The notes beneath the pieces are model-generated. The model did no database searches, was not told where the DNA came from, and saw only the letters and a list, made by a program, of their open reading frames with translations. 36,818 nt of DNA from positions 1-36,818 of the forward strand of contig CALWHO010000050.1 of NCBI GenBank assembly GCA_944380405.1, written 5' to 3'. How positions within the stretch are numbered: position 1 is the first letter of the stretch; the number at the start of each line of letters is the position of its first letter. Positions 8,567 through 17,691 of this stretch are shown piece after piece. The stretch is from an uncultured Lachnospiraceae bacterium. GTDB taxonomy: Bacteria > Bacillota > Clostridia > Lachnospirales > Anaerotignaceae. The position numbers were made by a program, and so were the translations under genes.

Positions 8567-9949
8567 TTATTTAAGGTTTTCAAAGTATTTTTTGTTGTCT
8601 GCTATAAGTTTGCTTGTGTATTCCTTAGAAGGACCACCAACTACGTTTCTTGCTTCAACGCATTTTTCTACTCTTATGGCGTCATATACGCTTTCATCAA
8701 ATACAGGAGAAATTGCCTTATATTCTTCAAGTGAAAGGTCATCAAGGCTTGTGTTATTGTTTATGCAGTAAAGCACAAGCTGACCTATTATTGCGTGAGC
8801 ATCTCTAAATGGTACGCCCTGTTTTACAAGCCAGTCAGCAGCATCTGTTGCATTTGTAAAGCCGCCCTTTGTAGCTTCGTACATGTTCTGTTTGCGTACA
8901 GTCATTGTGGCAACCATGTTTGTGAAAACAGGAAGGCACATTTTAACTGTGTCGATAGCTGCAAATACGCCTTCTTTATCTTCCTGCATATCTTTGTTAT
9001 ATGCAAGAGGAAGACCTTTCATAGTTGTAAGAAGTCCCATAAGGTAACCGTAAACTCTACCTGTTTTACCTCTTATAAGTTCTGCCATGTCTGGGTTTTT
9101 CTTCTGTGGCATAATGCTTGAGCCTGTTGAGTATGCGTCATCAAGCTCTACAAACTTAAATTCGTGGCTGCTCCAAAGTATTATTTCTTCGCAGAAACGG
9201 CTAAGGTGCATCATAAGTATTGAAAGGCTGTTAAGAAGCTCTATACAAAAATCTCTGTCTGATACACCGTCAAGGCTGTTAAGTGTTACGCCATCAAAGC
9301 CAAGCTCTTTTGCAACCATAAATCTGTCAAGAGGATATGTTGTTGTTGCAAGAGCACCACTGCCTAAAGGAAGCACATTTGTTCTTTTATATGTGTCTGA
9401 AAGACGGTCATAATCTCTTTTGAACATTTCAACATATGCAAGAACATGGTGAGCAAATGTAATAGGCTGTGCTCTCTGAAGATGAGTATAGCCAGGCATA
9501 ATTGTTTCTGTGTTCTTTTCTGCTATATTATTTAATGTTTCTTCAAGGTTTAATAAAAGGTGCTGTATGTCTGTAATAGCTTCTTTAACATACATTCTTA
9601 TGTCAAGAGCCACCTGGTCGTTACGGCTTCTGCCTGTATGAAGGCGTTTACCAACATCGCCTATGCGGCTTATAAGTATTGTTTCTATATTCATGTGGAT
9701 ATCTTCGGCTTTTTCGTCAAACTCAACTTTTCCTTCCTCAATATCTGCAAGTATTTCTTTAAGTGTTTTTTGTATAAGCTCTGAGTCTTCGCTAGGTATA
9801 ATACCTTGAGCGCCAAGCATTTTTGCATGAGCAATACTGCCTGTAATGTCTTCTTTATACATTCTCTGGTCAAATGATATTGAAGAATGGAAATGGTCTG
9901 TAAAACTGTCTGTCTGCTTTGTAAAGCGTCCGCCCCAAAGTTTGCTCAT
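8567..9949 (-). CDS. argH: argininosuccinate lyase
   Basis: ArgH splits argininosuccinate into arginine and fumarate, the final step of arginine synthesis. The 460-residue protein has the fumarase/aspartase-superfamily layout and the signature [12 protein letters not shown] (from G276), which carries the flexible catalytic loop. Other conserved blocks are [11 protein letters not shown] at the start, [31 protein letters not shown] and [20 protein letters not shown] lies upstream of the ATG. It is third in a leftward set, argG, small membrane gene, argH, but a terminator-like hairpin lies between the second and third genes (9995-10023), so expression may be uncoupled in part. Confidence 0.98.
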   Translation of the reverse strand: MSKLWGGRFTKQTDSFTDHFHSSISFDQRMYKEDITGSIAHAKMLGAQGIIPSEDSELIQKTLKEILADIEEGKVEFDEKAEDIHMNIETILISRIGDVGKRLHTGRSRNDQVALDIRMYVKEAITDIQHLLLNLEETLNNIAEKNTETIMPGYTHLQRAQPITFAHHVLAYVEMFKRDYDRLSDTYKRTNVLPLGSGALATTTYPLDRFMVAKELGFDGVTLNSLDGVSDRDFCIELLNSLSILMMHLSRFCEEIILWSSHEFKFVELDDAYSTGSSIMPQKKNPDMAELIRGKTGRVYGYLMGLLTTMKGLPLAYNKDMQEDKEGVFAAIDTVKMCLPVFTNMVATMTVRKQNMYEATKGGFTNATDAADWLVKQGVPFRDAHAIIGQLVLYCINNNTSLDDLSLEEYKAISPVFDESVYDAIRVEKCVEARNVVGGPSKEYTSKLIADNKKYFENLK

Positions 9950-9994
9950 ATTAAATTACATTCCTTTCTTGATTTAGTTTAATGATTTTATAAA

Positions 9995-10023
9995 AAGGGG
10001 AAGCAAAAAGTAAGCTTCCCCTT
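9995..10023 (-). terminator. terminator or attenuator hairpin upstream of argH
   Basis: AAGGGGAAGC (9995-10004) pairs perfectly with GCTTCCCCTT (10014-10023) around nine bases. Read on the minus strand the stem runs into TTTTTATA, so it acts in the argH direction, 45 bases before the argH start. No clear promoter fits between it and argH. Confidence 0.75.
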
Positions 10024-10081
10024 AAAGTTTTTAAAAGATAAATTACTGTAGTGCAGTATAGTTTTTTTTAAAATGCACTGC

Positions 10082-10273
10082 TTATTTGTTTTTTTCGAAA
10101 TATTGGGTTAAATTTGATATTCCAGATATTATCCAAAAAACTGCAATAACAATTAAAAATATTCTCCAAGGCTTAGAAACATTTACAACAAATATAAATG
10201 TATATAAAGCAAATATACTCAATATTAAAAGAATTATTGTTGTAATTGTTTTTGTCTTTGTACGTCTGTCCAT
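10082..10273 (-). CDS. small two-segment membrane protein
   Basis: A 63-residue protein with a basic N-terminus (MDRRTKTKT) and two hydrophobic segments, about 11-31 and 36-55, ending in a charged tail. AAGAAGG precedes the ATG at good spacing. It sits 36 bases after argG and before a terminator hairpin, so it is the last gene of the argG transcript or between argG and argH in one operon. I recognise no family. A link with arginine or citrulline transport is possible from position only. Confidence 0.7.
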   Translation of the reverse strand: MDRRTKTKTITTIILLILSIFALYTFIFVVNVSKPWRIFLIVIAVFWIISGISNLTQYFEKNK

Positions 10274-10309
10274 TTTAAAAACCTTCTTAAAATTATATGC
10301 ACCAATAAA

Positions 10310-11530
10310 TTATTTGCTGAGGTTCTGTTTCATCATAGCACGAACCTTTAATGGAAGACCGAAGAGGTTGATGAAGCCGTTAGCATCTCTGTGGTCATAA
10401 AGTTCGCCTGTTGTAAAGCTTGCGATTGATTCATTGTATAATGAATATGGGCTTGTTGAACCAGCTGGAATAATGTTGCCTTTGTAAAGTTTAAGTTTAA
10501 CAGTACCTGTTACAACTTCATTTACAGAGTCAAAGTAAGCTGAAAGAGCTTCACGAAGTGGTGTGTACCATTCGCCGCTATATACAAGCTCTGTGAATTT
10601 TGTTGAGCAGATTTCGTTCCAAGCCTGTGTCTGTTTGTCAAGTGTAAGGTATTCAAGTTCACGGTGAGCATAGTAAAGAATTGTACCGCCTGGTGTTTCG
10701 TATACGCCTCTTGACTTCATACCAACAACACGGTTTTCGCAGATGTCAGCAATACCGATACCGTTAGCACCGCCAACTTCGTTAAGTTTTGTAAGAAGTT
10801 CTCTTGGTGTAACTGCTTCGCCGTTAAGTTTTGTACAGATACCTTTTTCAAATTCAAGTGTAACATATGTAGGTTCATCTGGAGCCTTTTCAGGAGAAAC
10901 GCCAAGTTTTAAAAGGTGTTCATAGTTTGGCTCGTTAGCTGGGTCTTCAAGTTCAAGACCTTCATGGCTTATGTGCCAGATGTTTCTGTCACGGCTGTAG
11001 CTGTCACCTTTCTTAACAGGAGCTTCAATGCCTCTTGCTTCAAGATATTTGACTTCGTCTTCACGAGATTCCATTTTCCATGTATCAAGTCTCCAAGGAG
11101 CAATTATTTTAAGGTCTGGAGCAAGTGCTTTAATTGTAAGTTCAAAACGTACCTGGTCGTTACCTTTACCTGTTGCACCGTGGCAGATAGCTGTTGCGCC
11201 TTCCTGACGAGCGATTTCAACAAGTCTTTTTGCAATTATAGGTCTAGCCATTGATGTACCAAGAAGGTATTTGCCTTCGTATACAGCGTTAGCCTTTACA
11301 CATGGGAATACAGCGTCTGTAAGGAATTCATCTGTAAGGTCTTCGATGTAAAGTTTGCTTGCGCCTGTTTTAAGTGCTCTTTCTTCAAGACCATCTGTTT
11401 CTTCACCCTGACCTACGTTACCACATACAGCAATTACTTCTGCATCGTTGTAGTTTTCTTTAAGCCATGGAATTATAACTGTTGTGTCAAGACCGCCTGA
11501 ATAAGCGAGAACGATTTTTTCTTTTGCCAT
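10310..11530 (-). CDS. argG: argininosuccinate synthase
   Basis: ArgG joins citrulline and aspartate using ATP to make argininosuccinate. The 406-residue protein has the N-type ATP pyrophosphatase motif [10 protein letters not shown] at the N-terminus, then [35 protein letters not shown] and [15 protein letters not shown], all typical. The frame contains ATGs at 11536 and 11530. I choose 11530 because GGAGG (11543-11539) is eight bases from it but only two from the other. Codon choice is richer in C-ending codons than in most neighbours, suggesting strong expression. It is transcribed leftward from a promoter at 11607-11635, back to back with argC. Confidence 0.98.
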   Translation of the reverse strand: MAKEKIVLAYSGGLDTTVIIPWLKENYNDAEVIAVCGNVGQGEETDGLEERALKTGASKLYIEDLTDEFLTDAVFPCVKANAVYEGKYLLGTSMARPIIAKRLVEIARQEGATAICHGATGKGNDQVRFELTIKALAPDLKIIAPWRLDTWKMESREDEVKYLEARGIEAPVKKGDSYSRDRNIWHISHEGLELEDPANEPNYEHLLKLGVSPEKAPDEPTYVTLEFEKGICTKLNGEAVTPRELLTKLNEVGGANGIGIADICENRVVGMKSRGVYETPGGTILYYAHRELEYLTLDKQTQAWNEICSTKFTELVYSGEWYTPLREALSAYFDSVNEVVTGTVKLKLYKGNIIPAGSTSPYSLYNESIASFTTGELYDHRDANGFINLFGLPLKVRAMMKQNLSK

Positions 11531-11606
11531 TTTCATTTCCTCCTGAGTATATAAACAATTATTTTAAAAATGTGTTTAAAAAACATCGCTTGTTATGTAC
11601 TATGTA

Positions 11607-11635
11607 ATTATATATGGTATAATATAAAAATTCAA
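11607..11635 (-). promoter_or_regulatory. argG promoter
   Basis: On the minus strand TTGAAT (11635-11630) and TATAAT (11612-11607) are exactly 17 bases apart, giving a start near 11600 and a leader of about 70 bases before argG. Confidence 0.75.
11619..11635. promoter_or_regulatory. possible ArgR operator (ARG box-like)
   Basis: ATAATATAAAAATTCAA overlaps the argG -35 and spacer. Its right 12 bases match the Bacillus-type ARG box as I remember it (CATGAATAAAAATTCAA); the left half does not. No argR gene is in the window. Treat as a candidate only. Confidence 0.3.
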
Positions 11636-11652
11636 TTATTTTTTTAAATTTC

Positions 11653-11681
11653 TTGCATAAATTTTAAAAAGTATGTATAAT
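11653..11681 (+). promoter_or_regulatory. argC operon promoter
   Basis: TTGCAT (11653-11658) and TATAAT (11676-11681) are 17 bases apart, with start near 11688 and argC beginning at 11730. Its -35 lies 17 bases from the -35 of the divergent argG promoter, so one bound repressor could cover both. Confidence 0.8.
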
Positions 11682-11729
11682 TATTAAATGTTTGGAGATT
11701 AGAACAATATTTTTGGGAGGTATATAATA

Positions 11730-12773
11730 ATGATAAAAGCGGGTATCGTTGGTGCTACAGGATATGCTGGAAATGAATTGGTGCGTATACTTATGCAGCA
11801 CCCTGAAGTTGAAATAGTTAAAATGACAGCTCATAGCTATGTTGGAAAGCAGTTTGATGAGGTTTACGAAAACTACAGAGAGATAAACGAAATGGTTCTT
11901 GATGACATGGATATGGAAAAGCTTGCAGAAGAATGTGATGTAATATTTATGGCTCTTCCTCATGGCGTTACAGCAAAGGTTGTAGACGAAAACATACTTT
12001 CAAAAACAAAAATAATTGACTTTGGTGCAGACTTCCGTATTAAAGATGCAGATATTTATGAAGCATGGTACGGCGTAAAGCACGAAGGCAGAGAGCTTTT
12101 AAAGGAAGCTGTATATGGTCTTTGCGAAGTAAACAGGGACATTATAAAAGGAAAGAACCTTATTGCAAACCCTGGCTGCTATACAACATGTTCAATATTA
12201 AGCCTTAGACCTCTTGTGGCAGAAGGTTTAATTGATACATCAACAATTATAGTAGATGCAAAAAGCGGTGTAACAGGTGCAGGCAGAGGTCTTACACTTG
12301 CTAATATGTTTGATGAGTGCAACGAAAGCGTTAAGGCGTATAAACTTGCAAGCCACAGACATACACCAGAAATTGAAGAACAGCTTGGCTATGCAGCAGG
12401 TAAAGATATTACACTTACATTTACACCACACCTTATACCTATGAATAGAGGTATACTTGCTACTTGCTATGCTACTCTTACAAAGAAAGTTTCTTATGAA
12501 GACATTAAGGCAGTATACGAAAAATACTACGGCAAAGAATACTTTGTTCGTCTTACTAAAAAAGGCGTTTTCCCAGAAACAAGATGGGTTAAGGGTTCAA
12601 ACTTTATTGACATAGGGTTTACAATAGATGAGAGAACAAACAGAGTAATTGTTGTAGGTGCTATTGATAACCTTGTAAAGGGTGCAGCAGGACAGGCTGT
12701 TCAGAACATGAACATACTTTTTGGTCTTGATGAAAAAACAGGTCTTACACTTACTCCTGTATTTCCTGCATAA
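11730..12773 (+). CDS. argC: N-acetyl-gamma-glutamyl-phosphate reductase
   Basis: ArgC reduces N-acetylglutamyl phosphate to the semialdehyde with NADPH. The 347 residues match the type 1 family. Visible are the dinucleotide-binding GIVGATGYAGNELVRIL, ALPHGV, the active-site cysteine C150 in NPGCYTT, a glycine-rich SGVTGAGRG, and SHRHTPEIEEQ with the conserved His. GGGAGG at 11715-11720 precedes the ATG. It is first in a seven-gene rightward operon; argJ1 follows after 26 bases. Confidence 0.98.
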   Translation: MIKAGIVGATGYAGNELVRILMQHPEVEIVKMTAHSYVGKQFDEVYENYREINEMVLDDMDMEKLAEECDVIFMALPHGVTAKVVDENILSKTKIIDFGADFRIKDADIYEAWYGVKHEGRELLKEAVYGLCEVNRDIIKGKNLIANPGCYTTCSILSLRPLVAEGLIDTSTIIVDAKSGVTGAGRGLTLANMFDECNESVKAYKLASHRHTPEIEEQLGYAAGKDITLTFTPHLIPMNRGILATCYATLTKKVSYEDIKAVYEKYYGKEYFVRLTKKGVFPETRWVKGSNFIDIGFTIDERTNRVIVVGAIDNLVKGAAGQAVQNMNILFGLDEKTGLTLTPVFPA

Positions 12774-12799
12774 TGTTTTTATAAAAGGAGGAATCTGCT

Positions 12800-14029
12800 T
12801 TGTTTAGGGTTATAGACGGAGGTATTACAGCACCTCAGGGGTTTAAAGCAACAGGCAGACACATAGGAATTAAGAAAGTTAAAAAGGATATGTCACTTAT
12901 TACAAGCGATGTGCCTGCTATTGCAGCAGGTGTTTATACAACAAGCGTTGTAAAGGCTGCTCATATACTTTGGGATAGAGAAATAACAAAAAATGGCGGT
13001 ATGGTAAAAGGTCTTGTTGCCATAAGCGGCAACGCCAATGCCTGTACAGGTGAAAAAGGCATCAGAGATAACGAATTAATGGCAGAGCATTTTGCAAAAT
13101 CCATTGGTGCAAAAAAAGAAGAAATACTTACTGCTGCCACAGGTATAATCGGTCTTGATATGCCTATGGATACAATATTAAAAGGTATTGATGAAACATA
13201 CTCACATCTTTCTCACAAAAGAGAAGAAGCAAAAAATGCAGCATCAGGCATTATAACAACAGACACATTTATAAAGGAAATGGCTCTTCAGCTTAATATA
13301 TGCGGAAAACAGGTTATAATAGGCGGTATGGCAAAGGGCAGCGGTATGATACACCCTAACATGGCAACTGTTCTTTCATTTATAACAACAGATATTAATA
13401 TTTCTCGGGAGCTTTTGCAGAAAGCCCTTTACGAGTCTGTTAAAGATACATATAACATGATTTCAGTTGATGGAGCCACAAGCACAAACGATATGGCTCT
13501 TGTAATAGCCAATAAAATGGCAGGTAACCCTGAAATTACAGAAGAGGACGAGTTTTATGAAGAGTTTAAAAATGCTCTTTGCTTTATAAATGAAAAGTTT
13601 GCAAAAGACGTTGTCCATGATGGCGAAGGTGCAAGCAAACTTATGGAAGTTGAAATAACAGGTGCTGAAACAGAAGTAGATGCAAGACTTCTTGCTAAGT
13701 CAATAGTAAATGACATACTTGTAAAAACAGCGCTTTACGGAGAAGATGCCAACTGGGGCAGAGTTTTGGCTGCCATGGGTGGAAGCGGCGGTAAATTTTC
13801 ACCTGAAAAAATTGATATGTCTTTTGAAAGCGAAGGCGGTAAAATTAAGGTCATGGAAAATGGCGAGATAGTTAAGTTTGATGAAAACGAGGCTCTTGCT
13901 GTACTTGGTGAAAGAGATATATTTATAAAAATAAATCTTCATGACGGCAAGTACTCAGCTAAAAGCTGGGGCTGTGATTTAAGCCATGAATATGTGCGTA
14001 TAAACGGAGAATACAGGTCAAGAACATGA
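12800..14029 (+). CDS. argJ: ArgJ paralogue 1: glutamate/ornithine acetyltransferase family
   Basis: ArgJ moves the acetyl group from N-acetylornithine to glutamate, recycling it; bifunctional forms also use acetyl-CoA. The protein self-cleaves before a Thr that becomes the nucleophile, here in KGSGMIHPNMAT, between A189 and T190. The 409 residues are full length. Translation starts at a TTG (12800), eight bases after AGGAGG at 12786-12791, with no nearby ATG. Compared with the second copy and the family pattern, this one has drifted: AISGNANACTG for NSGNANACTG, VDGATSTNDMA for VDGDTSTNDT (A226 in place of Asp), TTSVVKAAHI near the N-terminus, and SHEYV near the end. The cleavage site is intact, so it may still be an enzyme, perhaps with altered substrate or speed. 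Its last codons overlap the next gene by ATGA. Confidence 0.93.
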   Translation: MFRVIDGGITAPQGFKATGRHIGIKKVKKDMSLITSDVPAIAAGVYTTSVVKAAHILWDREITKNGGMVKGLVAISGNANACTGEKGIRDNELMAEHFAKSIGAKKEEILTAATGIIGLDMPMDTILKGIDETYSHLSHKREEAKNAASGIITTDTFIKEMALQLNICGKQVIIGGMAKGSGMIHPNMATVLSFITTDINISRELLQKALYESVKDTYNMISVDGATSTNDMALVIANKMAGNPEITEEDEFYEEFKNALCFINEKFAKDVVHDGEGASKLMEVEITGAETEVDARLLAKSIVNDILVKTALYGEDANWGRVLAAMGGSGGKFSPEKIDMSFESEGGKIKVMENGEIVKFDENEALAVLGERDIFIKINLHDGKYSAKSWGCDLSHEYVRINGEYRSRT

Positions 14030-14274
14030 GCGATTTAACAAAAATACCTGGTATAGGTAAAAACATGGAAAAGCACCTTTTTGATATAGGTATAAATTCC
14101 ATTGAGGATTTGAAAAATAAAGACCCAGAAGAACTTTATAAGCTTTCCTGTATCAAAAATGGCGGATATATAGATAGATGCGTATTATACGTATACAGGC
14201 TTGCTGTATATTATGCAGAAAATGATGTATATGAAGCAGATAAATTAAAATGGTGGAACTGGAAAGACAAATAA
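14026..14274 (+). CDS. Cdd1-type helix-hairpin-helix protein
   Basis: An 82-residue protein of the family called pathogenicity locus Cdd1, also related to DUF4332-type helix-hairpin-helix proteins. The N-terminal hairpin LTKIPGIGKNMEKHLFDIGI (PGIG at 8-11) resembles DNA-binding HhH motifs. IDRCVLYVYRLAVYYA and the ending KLKWWNWKDK are the family hallmarks. Function is not established. Its ATG overlaps the argJ1 stop (ATGA), so it is likely translated by coupling, and argJ2 follows 16 bases later with its own GGGAGAGG site. It sits between two copies of the same enzyme gene, which is unexpected for a DNA-binding-like protein. The family is named for a locus in Clostridioides difficile, but nothing here indicates virulence. 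Confidence 0.88.
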   Translation: MSDLTKIPGIGKNMEKHLFDIGINSIEDLKNKDPEELYKLSCIKNGGYIDRCVLYVYRLAVYYAENDVYEADKLKWWNWKDK

Positions 14275-14290
14275 AAGGGAGAGGATACAA

Positions 14291-15511
14291 ATGAAGATTA
14301 TAGATGGTTCAGTTACAGCTGCAAAGGGCTTTAATGCCACAGGCGCTGCTGTTGGTATAAAAAAAGGCGTTAAGGACTTAGCTCTTATTTCAAGTGATGT
14401 TCCTGCTGTTGCTGCTGCTGCATTTACAACAAATGTTGTTAAGGCTACAAGCGTAACAAGAAATATGGAAATTATGGATAAAGGCGGTAAAATAAACGGT
14501 GTTGCCATAAACAGCGGTAATGCCAATGCCTGCACAGGCGAGCTTGGTATTAAAAGCAATATAGAAATGGCAGAGGCTTATGCCAAGTGTCTTGGAGTAG
14601 ATAAGGACACTGTTCTTACAGCTTCAACAGGTGTTATTGGTGCCACATTCCCTATTGAAACAGTTGTTGCAGGTATTAAGAGCACATTCCCTAAACTTGG
14701 CAACAAGAGAGAAGACGCTCTTTTAGCAGCAGAGGCTATTATGACTACTGACACATACAGCAAAGAAGTAGCTGTTGAGTTTGAAATAGGCGGTAAGGTA
14801 GTTCGTATGGGTGGTATGGCAAAGGGTAGCGGCATGATTTGCCCTAATATGGCAACAATGCTTGCTTTTGTAACTACTGACGCAGCTATTGACAAAGACC
14901 TTTTAAATAAGGCTCTTAAAGAAGACATTAACTATACATATAACATGGTTTCTGTAGACGGTGACACAAGCACAAACGACACAATAGTTGTTATGGCAAA
15001 TGGTCTTGCAGAAAACCCAGTAATTGACAAAGAAGGCGAAGACTACGAAACATTTAAAGAAGCTCTTCACTATGTAAATGAAAGACTTGCTAAAAATCTC
15101 GTTCGTGATGGCGAAGGTGCAACAAAATTCATTGAAGTAAATGTAAATGGTGCTTTGGATGAAGAAAGTGCCAAAATAATGGCAAAATCTGTTGTTAAAA
15201 GCTCACTTGTAAAGGCTGCTATGTTTGGGGAAGATGCTAACTGGGGTCGTGTACTTTGTGCTATGGGCTACAGCGGTGTTAACTTTGACCCTAAGAAAGT
15301 TGACATTGTATTTGAAAGTGCAAAGGGCAGCATACTTCTTATGGATAACGGTACACCTATTGTATTTGACGAAGAAAAGGCAGCTACAATATTAAGTGAA
15401 AAAGAAATTACAGTTAACATCAAAATTACAGAAGGCGATGCAAAGGCAACAGCTTGGGGCTGTGACTTAAGCTATGATTATGTAAAGATTAACGGTGACT
15501 ACCGTTCATAA
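14291..15511 (+). CDS. argJ: ArgJ paralogue 2: bifunctional ornithine acetyltransferase/N-acetylglutamate synthase
   Basis: This 406-residue copy keeps the standard ArgJ residues: FTTNVVKA, INSGNANACTG, STGVIG, MTTDTYSKE, the self-cleavage block KGSGMICPNMATML (A188/T189), VDGDTSTNDT, DGEGATK, GEDANWGRV and the AWGCDLSYDYVKINGDYRS end. It is therefore the better candidate for the main ornithine acetyltransferase of the arginine pathway. GGGAGAGG ends six bases before the ATG. By eye it agrees with argJ1 at roughly half its positions, so the duplication is old rather than recent. No argA or argE is present here, consistent with the cyclic, ArgJ-based pathway. Confidence 0.96.
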   Translation: MKIIDGSVTAAKGFNATGAAVGIKKGVKDLALISSDVPAVAAAAFTTNVVKATSVTRNMEIMDKGGKINGVAINSGNANACTGELGIKSNIEMAEAYAKCLGVDKDTVLTASTGVIGATFPIETVVAGIKSTFPKLGNKREDALLAAEAIMTTDTYSKEVAVEFEIGGKVVRMGGMAKGSGMICPNMATMLAFVTTDAAIDKDLLNKALKEDINYTYNMVSVDGDTSTNDTIVVMANGLAENPVIDKEGEDYETFKEALHYVNERLAKNLVRDGEGATKFIEVNVNGALDEESAKIMAKSVVKSSLVKAAMFGEDANWGRVLCAMGYSGVNFDPKKVDIVFESAKGSILLMDNGTPIVFDEEKAATILSEKEITVNIKITEGDAKATAWGCDLSYDYVKINGDYRS

Positions 15512-15555
15512 TAAATTTTTTTATAAAGGAAACAAAAGAAAGAAGGATTATTAAA

Positions 15556-16434
15556 ATGGTTGACGAAAATATGCTTGAAAGCTATATAAATAAGGCTCAT
15601 ATACTTACAGAAGCTCTTCCTTTCATAAGAGACTTCAACGACAAAACAATAGTTATTAAATACGGCGGCAGTGCTCTTGTAAACCCAGAAATTAAAGAAA
15701 CTATAATTAAAGACATAGCTCTTATGAAGTTTGTAGGCATGCACCCTGTAATTGTTCATGGTGGCGGTCCTGAAATTAACTCTTTCCTCAAAAAACTTCA
15801 GATAGAGTCTAAGTTTATAAACGGTTTAAGAGTTACAGACGAACAGACTATGGAAGTTGTTGAAATGGTTCTTGCAGGAAAGGTAAATAAGCAGATAGTA
15901 ACAGACATAGAGCTTAACGGTGTTAAGGCTGTTGGTCTTTCTGGTAAAGACGGCGGTACTGTTATAGCAAGAAAGGTTGAGTCTGATGTTGATTATGGCT
16001 GTGTAGGCGTAGTTGACCATGTAGACCCTACAATGCTTAAATCTCTTATTAAAAGCGACATTATACCTGTAATTGCACCAATAGGCAAAGACGAAGAGGG
16101 TAATACATATAACATAAATGCCGATTATATGGCAGTTGCCATAGCAGGCGCACTTAATGCTCAAAAGCTTGTATACCTTACAGATGTACCTGGTGTAATG
16201 AAAGATGTAAATGACCCAGCATCTCTTATGAGCTTTATAAAGGCTAAAGATGTACCATCACTTATTGATGACGGTACAATTTCAGGCGGTATGATACCAA
16301 AGGTAGAGTGCTGTCTTGAGGCTGTAAAAGAAGGCGTAAACAATGTTCATATTCTTGACGGAAGAATTAAGCACTGTCTTATACTTGAGTTATTTACAGT
16401 TAACGGTATTGGTACTATGATAGAAAGAGAATAA
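15556..16434 (+). CDS. argB: N-acetylglutamate kinase
   Basis: ArgB phosphorylates N-acetylglutamate with ATP, normally the committed and, in cyclic pathways, arginine-inhibited step. The 292-residue protein of the amino-acid kinase family shows IVIKYGGSALVN, PVIVHGGGPEIN, NGLRVTD, VGLSGKDGG, YNINADYMAVAIAGAL, LVYLTDVPGV and GGMIPKVECC. The N-terminal extension (LESYINKAHILTEALPFIRDF) resembles the helix that, in arginine-sensitive hexameric NAGKs, links dimers and helps bind arginine, so feedback inhibition is likely. AGAAGG precedes the ATG. It lies between argJ2 and argD. Confidence 0.97.
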   Translation: MVDENMLESYINKAHILTEALPFIRDFNDKTIVIKYGGSALVNPEIKETIIKDIALMKFVGMHPVIVHGGGPEINSFLKKLQIESKFINGLRVTDEQTMEVVEMVLAGKVNKQIVTDIELNGVKAVGLSGKDGGTVIARKVESDVDYGCVGVVDHVDPTMLKSLIKSDIIPVIAPIGKDEEGNTYNINADYMAVAIAGALNAQKLVYLTDVPGVMKDVNDPASLMSFIKAKDVPSLIDDGTISGGMIPKVECCLEAVKEGVNNVHILDGRIKHCLILELFTVNGIGTMIERE

Positions 16435-16464
16435 TAATTTTTTAAATTGAAGGGATTGATATAA

Positions 16465-17661
16465 ATGACAAAAACACAGGAACTTGCTGCTCGTGGAGCA
16501 GAGGTTGTAATGAATACATATAGCAGATTTCCAATAGCATTTGACCATGGCGAAGGCGTTTATATTTGGGATATGGACGGCAAAAAATACATTGACTTTG
16601 TTGCAGGTATTGCCGTAAACTCCCTTGGCTACAGCCACAAAAAGCTCTGCGAAAAAATAGCAGACCAGTGCCAGAAGCTTATTCATGTTTCTAACCTTTA
16701 CTACACAGAACCACAGATTGAGCTTGCTGAAATGCTTTGCAAAAACAGCTGCTTTGATAAAGTTTTCTTCTGCAACAGTGGTGCTGAAAGTATTGAGTCT
16801 ATGCTTAAGCTTGCAAGAAAATATGCAGACATGAAAAATAAGCCAGGCAGAGACATTATTACAATGGAAAAATCATTCCACGGCAGAACATACGGTGCTG
16901 TTACAGCAACAGGTCAGGACAAGTACCATAAAGGTCTTTTTCCAATGCTTCCTGGCATTAAGCATGTACCTTTTAATGATTTTGAAGCACTTTTAAATAC
17001 AGTTGATGAAAACACATGTGCAATACTTATGGAGCCGGTTCAGGGTGAAGGCGGCATTATTCCTGCTGACAAGGACTATCTCCAGAAAGTACGTGCTCTT
17101 TGTGATGAAAAAGATATGCTTCTTCTTTTTGACGAAGTACAGTGTGGTGTAGGTCGTACAGGCGAGCTTTTTGCATATCAGACATATGGCGTTGAGCCAG
17201 ATGCAGCTGCATTTGCAAAAGGTCTTGCAGGCGGTGTACCAATTGGTGCAGTTATGGCAAAAGACAGTGCAGCTATTGCATTTAAGCCAGGTGACCATGC
17301 TTCAACATTTGGCGGTAACAGCCTTGCAACAGCAGCAGGCACAGTTGTTGTTGATGAACTTATTAATAATGGTCTTCTTGAAAATGTTAAAAAACAAGGT
17401 GCACTTCTTACAAAGAAATTACTTGAGCTTAAAGAAAAATATGGTATTATTAAAGATGTAAGGGGCGTTGGTCTTATGCAGGGTATAGAGCTTACAATTC
17501 CTGCAGGCCCAGTAATTGCAGATGCCATAGATAAAGGTCTTCTCCTTGTTGGTGCAGGTGCAAATGTAATCAGATTTGTTCCAGCTCTTATTATAACAAG
17601 TGAAGAAATTGAAGAAGCTATTGCAATATTAGACAAGGCCCTTGCTAATGCCAATAAATAA
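16465..17661 (+). CDS. argD: acetylornithine aminotransferase
   Basis: A class III PLP aminotransferase that converts N-acetylglutamate semialdehyde to N-acetylornithine using glutamate. Of 398 residues, the PLP-binding lysine is K252 in AFAKGLAGGVPIG. Also visible are FCNSGAESIESMLKLAR, SFHGRTYGAVTATGQ, EPVQGEGGI, LLFDEVQCGVGRTG and STFGGNSLA. Length and N-terminus (ATG at 16465) fit the family. It could also serve as succinyldiaminopimelate aminotransferase, as in other bacteria, but the operon makes the arginine role primary. Thirty bases separate it from argB and from the following gene. Confidence 0.97.
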   Translation: MTKTQELAARGAEVVMNTYSRFPIAFDHGEGVYIWDMDGKKYIDFVAGIAVNSLGYSHKKLCEKIADQCQKLIHVSNLYYTEPQIELAEMLCKNSCFDKVFFCNSGAESIESMLKLARKYADMKNKPGRDIITMEKSFHGRTYGAVTATGQDKYHKGLFPMLPGIKHVPFNDFEALLNTVDENTCAILMEPVQGEGGIIPADKDYLQKVRALCDEKDMLLLFDEVQCGVGRTGELFAYQTYGVEPDAAAFAKGLAGGVPIGAVMAKDSAAIAFKPGDHASTFGGNSLATAAGTVVVDELINNGLLENVKKQGALLTKKLLELKEKYGIIKDVRGVGLMQGIELTIPAGPVIADAIDKGLLLVGAGANVIRFVPALIITSEEIEEAIAILDKALANANK

Positions 17662-17691
17662 TATAAGTTTATTGTTTTCGGAGGTAGTGTT

